The position numbers and the translations under genes are program-made. Shown piece after piece: positions 26,813 through 35,251 of a stretch of DNA of 64,000 bases. Origin of the DNA: Alphaproteobacteria bacterium (GTDB lineage Bacteria > Pseudomonadota > Alphaproteobacteria > RF32 > CAG-239). How positions within the stretch are numbered: position 1 is the first letter of the stretch; the number at the start of each line of letters is the position of its first letter. Where the stretch lies: contig JAFTWG010000014.1 of the NCBI GenBank assembly GCA_017465405.1, positions 33,950-97,949 on the forward strand. Reading direction: 5' to 3'. Under the pieces are notes generated by a model. The model made no database searches. It saw only the letters and a program-made list of their open reading frames with translations, and was not told the origin of the DNA.

Positions 26813-27367
26813 CTATTCAAAAGTCCATATAACTTTTGCTTTGTTTCCACAAAAAAGTTTTGCCTCGGGCCGACTTATCGGTAAGGCATAGTCCGTTGCA
26901 CTCCACTCAAAAATCCGACTTTTTTCCGGCCCGATAATTGTGATTTGCAAAAGACCTAAAGTTTCTTGTTGCTCAAACTGATAAGACGCAACATTAATAC
27001 ATTCTGCAAACGACAAATCAGTATAAACAACATCAAAGCTTTTCTCGCCGGGCATAACAATGTCACCATTTTCGCCTTTTCCGATGAGAATAGGCTTACC
27101 CAAGGCATTTATCAGCTGATTGTTTTTATAACGATATTTGGTTAAAATATCATTACTTTTTAAGCTTTCGGTGTTCAGCATCCAATAATTTGCTTTTTTA
27201 GCATACAATTTTTGTATGTCTTTAGCTATTGTTGCAACTTCCGAGGCAGCAACAGAAGCCTTATTCGGGCGACTGTACCACCACAAGCAAACCATAACCA
27301 CCAGCAACAAACCGATGATTATGGTAACTGTTTTTGTATTAATAACTTTTTTTAGCAAGTTTACCAT
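26813..27367 (-). CDS. Pilin-like protein without a prepilin leader
   Basis: Protein of 184 residues between pilR and pilS. It has a membrane helix (VTIIIGLLLVVMVCLWWY, residues 14-31) but no Gly-x4-Glu processing site. Beyond the helix the pattern parallels PilS: VATIAKDIQKLYAKKANYW against VVTNVRTLYSGQPNYSG, a Cys in FAECINVASY, and the end LFCGNKAKVIWTFE against CNGVGDTNTVVWEYY. It looks like a pilin fold kept in the inner membrane as an uncleaved protein, perhaps an assembly factor or a minor subunit. The start is five bases behind the pilR stop. Homology to PilS is my inference. Confidence 0.65.
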   Translation of the reverse strand: MVNLLKKVINTKTVTIIIGLLLVVMVCLWWYSRPNKASVAASEVATIAKDIQKLYAKKANYWMLNTESLKSNDILTKYRYKNNQLINALGKPILIGKGENGDIVMPGEKSFDVVYTDLSFAECINVASYQFEQQETLGLLQITIIGPEKSRIFEWSATDYALPISRPEAKLFCGNKAKVIWTFE

Positions 27368-27370
27368 TTT

Positions 27371-28498
27371 TTACATACCCATTGCTGTGGTAATTTGGTC
27401 TTGCATCACGAAGGTACCCATAACCGCCCAAGCAATAATGCCGGACACGCAAAGCAGTGCGACCATGTTCAAAATACCGGCTTTTTGCTCAATAATGTAT
27501 GCGGATTCATCCAACCAGTCGTTAGCAAGTTTTTCCAAAGCTTCTTCAAAGTTATCCATTTCGGAATAAATTTTTAAGTCACCGATAATTTCAGGATCAG
27601 GAAAGTTTAATCCGGTCTTTGACAAAGCTTGTCCCAAGTTGTCACCATTGTTGATAAACACTAAAGTTTTATCAATTCTTTCTTTTAAGTAACGGGTTGA
27701 ATCACGTCGCAATGCACGTAAGGCGTTAGAAACCGGAGTTCCGCCTTTTACCAAAGCAGATAGAGCCAACAACCATGTAATGCCGACGAACACCTTGTAC
27801 AATGACCAAGGCGGACAGTTATCAATGGCAGCTCTGATGCTTCCGGTCCAAATTCCGATAGTGCTGTAAATTACAATACCTAACACCGGCACAATGGAAA
27901 ATGCAATCGGCCAATATACGATAATCCAAGCAGACAAATCTGCTAAGTTTTTAGCTAAACCCGTCCACTGCGCATTAGGTGCAGCTTCAAGCATCGGAGG
28001 CACCATGTAGGCACCGATACCATAAATAATAACCGTAACCATCATTAACAAGAAAGCAGGATAACTGATAGCGCTGGTAATCGGACGTAACATTTTTGTA
28101 GTACCTTCAGTCACTCTAATCAAGTTACGGATAGCGCTTTCCAAGTCTGACACGTCACCCACGGAAAGCATCAATCTTTCACGGTCAGGAGCCCATCCTC
28201 GCAATGCTTCGGAGAAAGGTTGACCGTTTTGCAGAGCATTTGCCCAAGAAGCAATAGCAATAGCCATCGGTTCACTGGGGTTTTTTCCGTCATTAGTAAT
28301 TGTTGCGTGCAACATATCCAAAGCATTCATCAAAGAAAATCGGTTGGACATCAAAGATGCAATTTTACGATATAATTTCAAACGCACACCACCCGACATA
28401 TTACAAATCATCTTTGCATAATAAACTTCTATTGAGTTTAGTTTTTGCATTGCACGGGCGAGATTTTGTGCCGATTCTCTTTTTCTGTTTTCGTCCAT
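27371..28498 (-). CDS. pilR: Type IV pilus inner-membrane platform protein (PilR/GspF type)
   Basis: Polytopic protein of 375 residues of the T2SS F family: two cytoplasmic helical repeats, each followed by membrane helices (AFLLMMVTVIIYGIGAYM near 155, IVYWPIAFSIVPVLGIVIY near 200, and MVALLCVSGIIAWAVMGTF near the end). It would couple the PilQ ATPase to pilin extraction and assembly. Its start has GGAGA nine bases upstream, and it follows pilQ after 18 bases. Corresponds to PilR of R64 and GspF of type II secretion. Confidence 0.88.
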   Translation of the reverse strand: MDENRKRESAQNLARAMQKLNSIEVYYAKMICNMSGGVRLKLYRKIASLMSNRFSLMNALDMLHATITNDGKNPSEPMAIAIASWANALQNGQPFSEALRGWAPDRERLMLSVGDVSDLESAIRNLIRVTEGTTKMLRPITSAISYPAFLLMMVTVIIYGIGAYMVPPMLEAAPNAQWTGLAKNLADLSAWIIVYWPIAFSIVPVLGIVIYSTIGIWTGSIRAAIDNCPPWSLYKVFVGITWLLALSALVKGGTPVSNALRALRRDSTRYLKERIDKTLVFINNGDNLGQALSKTGLNFPDPEIIGDLKIYSEMDNFEEALEKLANDWLDESAYIIEQKAGILNMVALLCVSGIIAWAVMGTFVMQDQITTAMGM

Positions 28499-28516
28499 CT
28501 TTATCTCCGCTTTTTA

Positions 28517-30163
28517 CTAATATACCGGACGTTGGTCTAACAATCCGCACCAACGTTCAACTTCATCAATACCAATTAAACCTTTTAACATTCTTTCTAA
28601 TGCAACATCTTTCATCGGGCGGCCGTTCAAATCACTGGTCCAATAATCGATAGCTTTACGAGTTTCACCATTAATCATTAATTGTAAGAAAGTTGCATCA
28701 GGCAAAATCATTTCCTGAATACCCAAACGTCCCTTAATGCCACGACCACTGCAGAATTTACAACCCGGTCCACGCAAGAAAGCATTTTCCAAACCAAAAT
28801 CACCTAATGCGATTCGCAATCTTTTTACCGAAGGTTCATCCAAGCAATCTTTCGCCGGAGTTCTGCAATATGGGCACAATCTTTGGAACAAACGCTGCGA
28901 AACCAAACCTTTTAACAATTCTGGATCGCCTAACATATAGTATTGTACACCCATATCACGCAAACGAGTAACAATTGCAGGAGCAGAGTTGGCGTGCAAT
29001 GTAGTCCAAACCAAGTGCCCTGACAAAGCACCTTTAAATACCAAGTTTGCTGCCGATAAAGAACGGGTTTCACCCACCATCAATACATCCGGGTCAGAAC
29101 GTAATGCCGCATTCAATGCCAAACCGAATTGTTCTGCTTTTTCTTCTTCTGTGTTTGCGTTGGTCACCGGCATTTGTCTTGCTCCCGGAATAGGATATTC
29201 CGGAGGGTCTTCCACAGTTAATAGGTTAACTTCGTTGTGTTTTTCTTTAATCAACTTAATCATATTACGCTGTAATAACGTCGATTTTCCTGAACCGGTA
29301 GGACCAGCTACCACATTCAAACCCACCGGAGCTGAACGTAAACGGAAGAACAATTCTTGTTCATAATCGCCACAACCCAGTGCGGACAAGTCATCACTAC
29401 CATCAGGATTATCATCGGCATACAAAACACGCATAACCAAATATTGTGAACCGAAAGCAATCGGATTAAATTGTAAACGAATTGCCAAAACGTTATGTGG
29501 CAACATTAATTTACCTTTAGAACCACGTAACGGAGTAGAGCCTAATTTTTGTGCACCTTGGAATTCGTTTTGAGCATAGTTTGAGTCGGAAATATCGGCA
29601 GAAGCAAAAGCCGCACGGACAAACAATTCTCCCCAATCCTTGCTATATTCCATTTCTTTTACCATCACACCATTGGTGCGGAACACAACTTCGGAACAGC
29701 TATCAGACACAATAACGTGAATATCCGACACTTTCATTGATGAAGCACGTCTTACAATATTCACAAAGTCTTGTTGCATTTGCAAGCGTTCCAAATCGAC
29801 ATCATCACCGGAAATGGTTTTATTACGCTCGGCCATTGCATAAATGGTATTAAGCTCGTTTTGTGAAACATATTGAACAGGTTGCATTTGCAACCCTTTT
29901 TTCATCGCAATAGTTTGAAAGTTTAAAACCGGACCATCAAATTTATGTTCTGCGGAAACTAGAAATTGTCCGTCTGAAAACAATGCTAAACGACGACGAG
30001 TTTCATCATTTACATTTAAAGAAGTACCATCCGGAAGTTTTACTCCCGGTAAGGTACATAAATAATTTCCGTTTGCGAATAAGGCTTCGATAAAAGCTTT
30101 CGAATCTCTTTTCTTTTCCTCGGGCTTTTCCGAAGCCTCTTCTTTCTTTTCTTCTTCTGCCAT
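28517..30163 (-). CDS. pilQ: Type IV pilus assembly ATPase (PilQ/GspE type)
   Basis: Secretion ATPase of 548 residues. Walker A GPTGSGKST near residue 286, the Asp-box EDPPEYPI, Walker B LRSDPDVLMVGETRS and a His box LVWTTLHANSA are all present. A four-Cys metal site (RLCPYCRTP and GPGCKFCSGRG) is typical of the extension ATPases (GspE/PilB) rather than the retraction ATPase PilT. It should hydrolyse ATP to drive pilus assembly. Sits 14 bases after pilP and 18 before pilR. The N-terminal 100 residues are specific to the PilQ group. Confidence 0.92.
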   Translation of the reverse strand: MAEEEKKEEASEKPEEKKRDSKAFIEALFANGNYLCTLPGVKLPDGTSLNVNDETRRRLALFSDGQFLVSAEHKFDGPVLNFQTIAMKKGLQMQPVQYVSQNELNTIYAMAERNKTISGDDVDLERLQMQQDFVNIVRRASSMKVSDIHVIVSDSCSEVVFRTNGVMVKEMEYSKDWGELFVRAAFASADISDSNYAQNEFQGAQKLGSTPLRGSKGKLMLPHNVLAIRLQFNPIAFGSQYLVMRVLYADDNPDGSDDLSALGCGDYEQELFFRLRSAPVGLNVVAGPTGSGKSTLLQRNMIKLIKEKHNEVNLLTVEDPPEYPIPGARQMPVTNANTEEEKAEQFGLALNAALRSDPDVLMVGETRSLSAANLVFKGALSGHLVWTTLHANSAPAIVTRLRDMGVQYYMLGDPELLKGLVSQRLFQRLCPYCRTPAKDCLDEPSVKRLRIALGDFGLENAFLRGPGCKFCSGRGIKGRLGIQEMILPDATFLQLMINGETRKAIDYWTSDLNGRPMKDVALERMLKGLIGIDEVERWCGLLDQRPVY

Positions 30164-30176
30164 TTTTTATGACTTA

Positions 30177-31598
30177 CTATTTAATAATCATACCTCTACC
30201 CAAACTTGGGATTCCTCTTGTTTTAGCTGGGCCGCCGCTACGAGAAGAGCTGCTTCCGCCGGAGCCACCACTTTTCTTGCTATCAACAGGTTCTTTAATG
30301 GTAACAGCAGGAGGTAATGGTTCACGATCTAACACGCCACCTGCTGAAAAATACAAGTAGTCTTTATCGTTATCTTTTACAGCTCCCAAGAAAGTCTGAG
30401 TAATTTCATCAATGGTATAACCATTACGTAAAGTTGTTCCGACTTTTGCCATAAACACATCACCATCTTCGTTAATGAGTTTTGCAGTTAAGTCTTCACC
30501 TTGCCCGCTGATTTCCATAATAGCATATTCTCTGCTTAATTTAACTTTTTCCGGAGCAACAGCACCAGAAGTATTTCCTCCGGCAAAAGGATTTTTCTTG
30601 GAAGATCTGCTTATTTTTGCTTTTTTAGCCTTTTCTATTTCGGCCTCAAGTCTGGTTTTCAATATAGAAATTTGACTTTCTAAATTAGCTACTTTTTTAT
30701 CATGGTTAATTCTTGCTGCTTCAGCCTTTGTTTTAGTTTCTTCCGCCTTTTGTTGAATTATTGAAAGCTTATTTTTCTGATCGGCAATCAAATCTTTTAT
30801 TTCTTTGTCTTTTTTTGCCATTTCAGCATAGATTTCAGAATTTTTCTTAATCCATTTTTGAGTAGAAGCTAACATTGTTTCTTTATAGGCTTTTACGATT
30901 TTTTCTTGGCGAAGTTTCTCCATAGCCATTTCAACTTCTTTTAGCTTTCTTTGTTCTTCTACCATCAAACGATCTTGCTCGTTTTGCCACTCGATTCGTT
31001 CACGCTCTTTTTGCTCTCTTTTGGCTTCTTCTTCTTCCTGAGCCTTTTGTCTCTGAGCTTTAACTGCCGCAATTTCATTTGCTACACGCTCTTTTTTCAA
31101 CTCAAGATTAAGCAATGTCGTTTGCTTTTCCAAGTCCGACATTCTGGTAAACAATTCATTATTAACTGCAGCTGAAACGTTCGGATCACTGACACCTGAA
31201 GGTATTGGAGCTCCTAATAAAGCACCACCTTGCATAGGAGCCGGTTGCACAGGAACCTCGGCAGGAGTAGAGTCTATTTGCATATCAAGACTGCTTCCCG
31301 TATCATCAAATCCCATAGATATTTCGTTCCCGTTTTCAACTTCCATCGGAATAACATCTGACGGTGCACTTGCAGTTGTCGGCTCATTAGGTGTAATCAA
31401 ACCACTGTCACTCGGTATCGATACATCCAATGAAATATCTGCAGAAACAGGAATACCTGCATCCGGAGCCAAAGAGATTTCATCTTCTTCATCAGCCAAC
31501 AGTGTAACTGTTCCTTGAGCATTAGCTGTTTCTGCCAACAATCCTGCCGCAACCAAAACCGCTAAACTACATAATGTATTTCTAAAACTATAATGCAT
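30177..31598 (-). CDS. pilP: PilP-like pilus biogenesis protein with long coiled coil
   Basis: Secreted protein of 473 residues, started at the ATG 31596-31598 because AAGGAG lies six bases upstream; this start lies inside the end of pilO. Signal peptide, then an acidic low-complexity part (30-130), a long charged coiled coil (about 145-325, Lys/Glu/Gln-rich), and a C-terminal domain (about 345-425) with EYAIMEISGQGEDLTAKLI and VGTTLRNGYTIDEITQTF, which matches the small PilP fold (inner-membrane complex to secretin link). R64 PilP is only about 150 residues, so the coiled coil is an addition. Ends in a Gly/Ser-rich tail. Confidence 0.72.
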   Translation of the reverse strand: MHYSFRNTLCSLAVLVAAGLLAETANAQGTVTLLADEEDEISLAPDAGIPVSADISLDVSIPSDSGLITPNEPTTASAPSDVIPMEVENGNEISMGFDDTGSSLDMQIDSTPAEVPVQPAPMQGGALLGAPIPSGVSDPNVSAAVNNELFTRMSDLEKQTTLLNLELKKERVANEIAAVKAQRQKAQEEEEAKREQKERERIEWQNEQDRLMVEEQRKLKEVEMAMEKLRQEKIVKAYKETMLASTQKWIKKNSEIYAEMAKKDKEIKDLIADQKNKLSIIQQKAEETKTKAEAARINHDKKVANLESQISILKTRLEAEIEKAKKAKISRSSKKNPFAGGNTSGAVAPEKVKLSREYAIMEISGQGEDLTAKLINEDGDVFMAKVGTTLRNGYTIDEITQTFLGAVKDNDKDYLYFSAGGVLDREPLPPAVTIKEPVDSKKSGGSGGSSSSRSGGPAKTRGIPSLGRGMIIK

Positions 31599-32850
31599 AG
31601 ATAGCTCCTTCATAATCCCAAACCCCTGTTTCCGGGTTGTATTTTATTGAATTCATCTCAAGTCCTGAGAATTTTGTTAATAGACCGCTCCAAATTCTCG
31701 GATTGTATCCCGATGTGAATTTGAACTTTACAGAACGATAAACATTCTGTTGCGGTGATGTATATGTGTAATCTGTCAAGGTTACATCTTGTCCGATTGA
31801 CTGGAAAAAGTCATTCAAATTATTCTTCAAATCAACCATACTTTTTGTCGGTTCTGAGGCTTCAGTATCTATTGAACCTAACGAAACCGCAGCCATAGCC
31901 GTATTACCGTCACCGGAAATAGACCTTGCAGAAAAATTAACACCTGATGCCGTCAACGCCTGATCAATAATCGAAATTCTGCCGATTACTCTTGACCAAG
32001 ATGTAGACGCTCCTCCAATGTTACAATCAATTCCTCCGATTTTCCATCCCGGGGGCATAATTTTTACCAACTCTAGTGTCGCATCATGACAACGCTGCAT
32101 ATAAACATTTTGAAGAGGTAGATTTTCCCAAGGTTTAGGCTCAGGAGGAACCTCTGCCTGTTTAATCACTTTAGGTTGTATCGGCACAACAACCGGAGCC
32201 GGAGGAGCCTCAAAAAGCATCATAAACAATTTATAAACGACAAATAAAGCTACAAAAGCAACCGCACCGGCAATCAAGTAAAAAGTTTTACCCTTAGTAT
32301 TAATCTTTTGCAGTTTTACTCTGTTTCCTCTTTGCATAAGATCTGCAATATCAGGATATAGAGTATCTTCTATCCCCCATTCCGGCGGTGCTATTTTTAA
32401 ACGCCAATCCGGAACCATTAACATGCTCATAAATTGCTTTTTGGCATCTTCTTCTGAAAGATACAGCATATCACCATTTGCTAAGATTACATCATCACGT
32501 ACGCAAACATACCACCATCCGTTATTTACTTTAAATACGGCAACAAAAGACGGTTGGTCAGCCAATGCTGTTGCTATGGTTACTGCTCCAACATATTCGC
32601 TTTGTTTGTATCCGTCAGATGATACACAAATACCAAATTGTGGAGTTTTACCTTTCTTTATGCAGAATAAGTCAGCACCTTCTAAAACGCCTTGAGACGA
32701 TTCTATAACTTCCGGTTGAGGATTTTCCTGATTTTGTAATGATTGCCAGAATAGGCTGGTAGCATATTCAATACCATCCACATAGATACTTGATCCCCAA
32801 GTTCTATTGGTGTCAATCACGCCATTTGATGTATTTACGTCTTCTACCAC
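31588..32850 (-). CDS. pilO: PilO-like pilus assembly protein
   Basis: Bitopic protein of 420 residues with a GTG start (32848-32850; GGGGA upstream). A cytoplasmic part of about 190 residues precedes one membrane helix (FYLIAGAVAFVALFVVYKLF, about 192-211), then a periplasmic part with two Cys (MQRCHDA and GGIDCNIGG). The N-terminal part contains FGICVSSDGYKQSEYVGAVT and VFKVNNGWWYVCVRDDVIL, an arrangement I associate with PilO2/R64 PilO rather than with PilO of type IVa pili. It is placed between secretin and PilP, as in R64. Probably part of the inner-membrane ring. Confidence 0.75.
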   Translation of the reverse strand: MVEDVNTSNGVIDTNRTWGSSIYVDGIEYATSLFWQSLQNQENPQPEVIESSQGVLEGADLFCIKKGKTPQFGICVSSDGYKQSEYVGAVTIATALADQPSFVAVFKVNNGWWYVCVRDDVILANGDMLYLSEEDAKKQFMSMLMVPDWRLKIAPPEWGIEDTLYPDIADLMQRGNRVKLQKINTKGKTFYLIAGAVAFVALFVVYKLFMMLFEAPPAPVVVPIQPKVIKQAEVPPEPKPWENLPLQNVYMQRCHDATLELVKIMPPGWKIGGIDCNIGGASTSWSRVIGRISIIDQALTASGVNFSARSISGDGNTAMAAVSLGSIDTEASEPTKSMVDLKNNLNDFFQSIGQDVTLTDYTYTSPQQNVYRSVKFKFTSGYNPRIWSGLLTKFSGLEMNSIKYNPETGVWDYEGAIYAL

Positions 32851-32868
32851 TGCTTTTCCCCAATAATC

Positions 32869-34479
32869 TTAGTTATGTACACGTGTCTCCGGATTTAGTG
32901 GAGATTCCAAAACAACCGGTGTTAATATGATAACAAGAATGCTTCTTGTTTTTCCTGCAATAGCAGAACCGCCCAACAAAGAGTTATCAGCAGAACCTAC
33001 ACCTGTTTTGGTTGCTTCGTTCTCAACTCTTTCATAACCGGTAAGTACTAATGATTCTCCGGACTTCATTACAACCTCTTGAGAAAAACCGCGAGATTCG
33101 ATAATCGGGTTTTGAATATATTGTCCGTCAGCCTCCTCTCCGATTATTACTTTTTCTAATTCCAACAAATCAGATAAGGTGAGGTTAAACATTACCATTA
33201 GACGTCCGTGTTCCAAAATTCTTGGCAATACGCTCATGGTAAAACCGGTTTCAATTTCCTCAGTTTCTGTGGAAATATCGTATGTATCCCCTTCGCCGCC
33301 GCTATTAGTTTTAGTGATTTCAGAAATATAATTTTGTTTCTTCACTACTTGAATCGGCGCCGGTTTATTGTTCATGGTTGTAACCGTACCACTGGTAATT
33401 AGATTTACAGTATTTTTCTTTGATAGGGCTTTTATTCCTGCACTTACTTCCCATTCTCCCGGCATGATAGATATTCCAAGATTTTTAGTTACATCATCAC
33501 CGATAATACTTGCTGCACTGGCTAAAGTGAAATTACGGTCTTTATCATGTTTATCCATCCATTGAGCTGTCAAATCTAAACCAAATGAATCTGAATCGTT
33601 GAGGTTAACCTGTAAAACTTTAACGCTAATCGCAACTTGGCGAGACAAACGAGCATTTTGTTCATTTACATATTTAGCAACTTTTTTAATGTCGGTAGGT
33701 GTTGCTGTTAAAGATATGATACCATTACCTGAGTCGATAGATAATTTAGCATCTTCGGCAACCATTGATTTAATGGAATCTTCTACGTTTTTCCACAATT
33801 CCATCTCAGCCTTGGAATCAAGAGTTAATGATGATGAACCGCCACCGCCTGAATCGGTTGATGAACCGCCGATGTTGTTAGACAGACTCTGTTGTGTCGG
33901 TAAACTATACAAAACGAAAGTCTTGGTAATATATTTATAGAATTGAATTTCGTTTTTCTCATATCTCCACCAAATACCGAAACGAGAAGACACTTCGTCT
34001 AACAATCCGCTCAAGGGACCACGATAAGAAACCAACATTTTTCCCGGAGCAGCCCAGTGAGCATTCATACTTTCAGGAGTAGGTTCGTTTTCTTCTGCAG
34101 CTTTTTGAATGTCTTCTTCCATACTGGGAGCATAACGAACGCTCAAAGATGTAACCTTACTAATCATATCACCGATCTCAAATAATGTAATCGGACGATT
34201 ACTGATGAGGGTAACACCTTCTTTTGTTTCAAAATTAGCCGGTAAAGGAGCACCGTCGTATTCTACAACACTTCTATCGCCTAACCAGATTTCATCCTTA
34301 ACGCGAACTACATCGTTAGGAGCAACTTCTGTCGGCACCTTTGCTGTTTCTTTTAATTCTGTTGTGGCTTCTACTTCTCTTTCCAAAGTAGCATCCATAC
34401 TTGTCGAAATGCTGCAAGCTCCGATAATTGCAATAACACCGAAACTTAATCCGTATTTAATCCATTTATTCATAAGCAT
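32869..34479 (-). CDS. pilN: Type IVb pilus secretin, PilN-like lipoprotein
   Basis: Outer-membrane secretin of 536 residues. The ATG at 34477-34479 is chosen because GGAGG lies six bases before it; the upstream ATG at 34485 directly abuts that site. Lipobox IIGAC. N-domains (about 60-310) include PSMEEDIQ and LVSYRGPLSGLLDEVSSRFG; the secretin core (about 320-525) shows AISVKVLQVNLNDSDSFGLDL, the strand VVMKSGESLVLTGYER and the end GKTRSILVIILTPVVL. This is the layout of PilN of R64 and of BfpB. It would form the outer-membrane pore for the pilus. A Ser/Gly-rich insert lies near residue 210. Confidence 0.9.
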   Translation of the reverse strand: MLMNKWIKYGLSFGVIAIIGACSISTSMDATLEREVEATTELKETAKVPTEVAPNDVVRVKDEIWLGDRSVVEYDGAPLPANFETKEGVTLISNRPITLFEIGDMISKVTSLSVRYAPSMEEDIQKAAEENEPTPESMNAHWAAPGKMLVSYRGPLSGLLDEVSSRFGIWWRYEKNEIQFYKYITKTFVLYSLPTQQSLSNNIGGSSTDSGGGGSSSLTLDSKAEMELWKNVEDSIKSMVAEDAKLSIDSGNGIISLTATPTDIKKVAKYVNEQNARLSRQVAISVKVLQVNLNDSDSFGLDLTAQWMDKHDKDRNFTLASAASIIGDDVTKNLGISIMPGEWEVSAGIKALSKKNTVNLITSGTVTTMNNKPAPIQVVKKQNYISEITKTNSGGEGDTYDISTETEEIETGFTMSVLPRILEHGRLMVMFNLTLSDLLELEKVIIGEEADGQYIQNPIIESRGFSQEVVMKSGESLVLTGYERVENEATKTGVGSADNSLLGGSAIAGKTRSILVIILTPVVLESPLNPETRVHN

Positions 34480-35164
34480 TTTCATCCTCCATAGTCTCGA
34501 TTAGCAAGACACGATTGCCTTTATAGAATGTAGCTATCGGGGCAGGTCTTGCTCTCGCAAATGCTCTTATCAAAGCAGAGCTTACATCGGCAAAACGTCC
34601 ACGGAACATTGCACCGGCTGTCAAAGTATAGTTGCGATTTGTATTCCATACTAATCTCCAACCGGAACGATCACACCATTCTGTCAAAATTCCTTTAAGA
34701 CTCTTGCCTTCTTCTGCAAGCCAATCTTCAACAGGATCATCTGTTGCATATCCTTCATCTGATGCAGATGTTTCTTCTGTTAATTGTTCTGCTTCACTAT
34801 AATTTCCGTCAGAAATTTCTGCTTCATATTCAACAACTTCACCTTCTATAGAAGGAGGAATTGTTGCAGACATATTGCTTCCGGCACCATTTTCCACAAT
34901 CATATGATCACGAGGTGTGCGTTCGCCATAAGCGCGATAATCTGCAGCTACTTTTGTGTAATTAACATACTCATCCTCTGCCACGCATTTTGGGTCATAA
35001 GCTCCCGGATATTGTGCTGAAGGGCAAGATTTTCTTATTTCTGTAGCCGGTTGCGGTTGTTCTGAATAATCATATACATCTTCATAGTAGACGTTGTCAC
35101 TTGTACATCCAGATATAGACAGAACACCAAATAAAACGGCTGATAAAAGAATTTTGTAGTTCAT
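34466..35164 (-). CDS. TcpQ/PilL-like lipoprotein
   Basis: Lipoprotein of 232 residues (lipobox ISGC, Cys20). After an acidic low-complexity middle, the C-terminal 85 residues read LKGILTEWCDRSGWRLVWN and DYTL-like NYTLTAGAMFRGRFADVSSALIR split over the family helices, which fits the TcpQ domain (toxin-coregulated pilus protein Q). Such proteins assist secretin targeting and stability. R64 PilL carries the same domain. The end overlaps the start of pilN. I am confident of the domain, less of the exact partner. Confidence 0.8.
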   Translation of the reverse strand: MNYKILLSAVLFGVLSISGCTSDNVYYEDVYDYSEQPQPATEIRKSCPSAQYPGAYDPKCVAEDEYVNYTKVAADYRAYGERTPRDHMIVENGAGSNMSATIPPSIEGEVVEYEAEISDGNYSEAEQLTEETSASDEGYATDDPVEDWLAEEGKSLKGILTEWCDRSGWRLVWNTNRNYTLTAGAMFRGRFADVSSALIRAFARARPAPIATFYKGNRVLLIETMEDENAYE

Positions 35165-35251
35165 TTTTGTGTTTCCTAAGTTGTTTCCATTTATATTTTT
35201 CTTTTATTATCATACAAACTATTAACAAATAATCAACAAACTTAATAAAAT

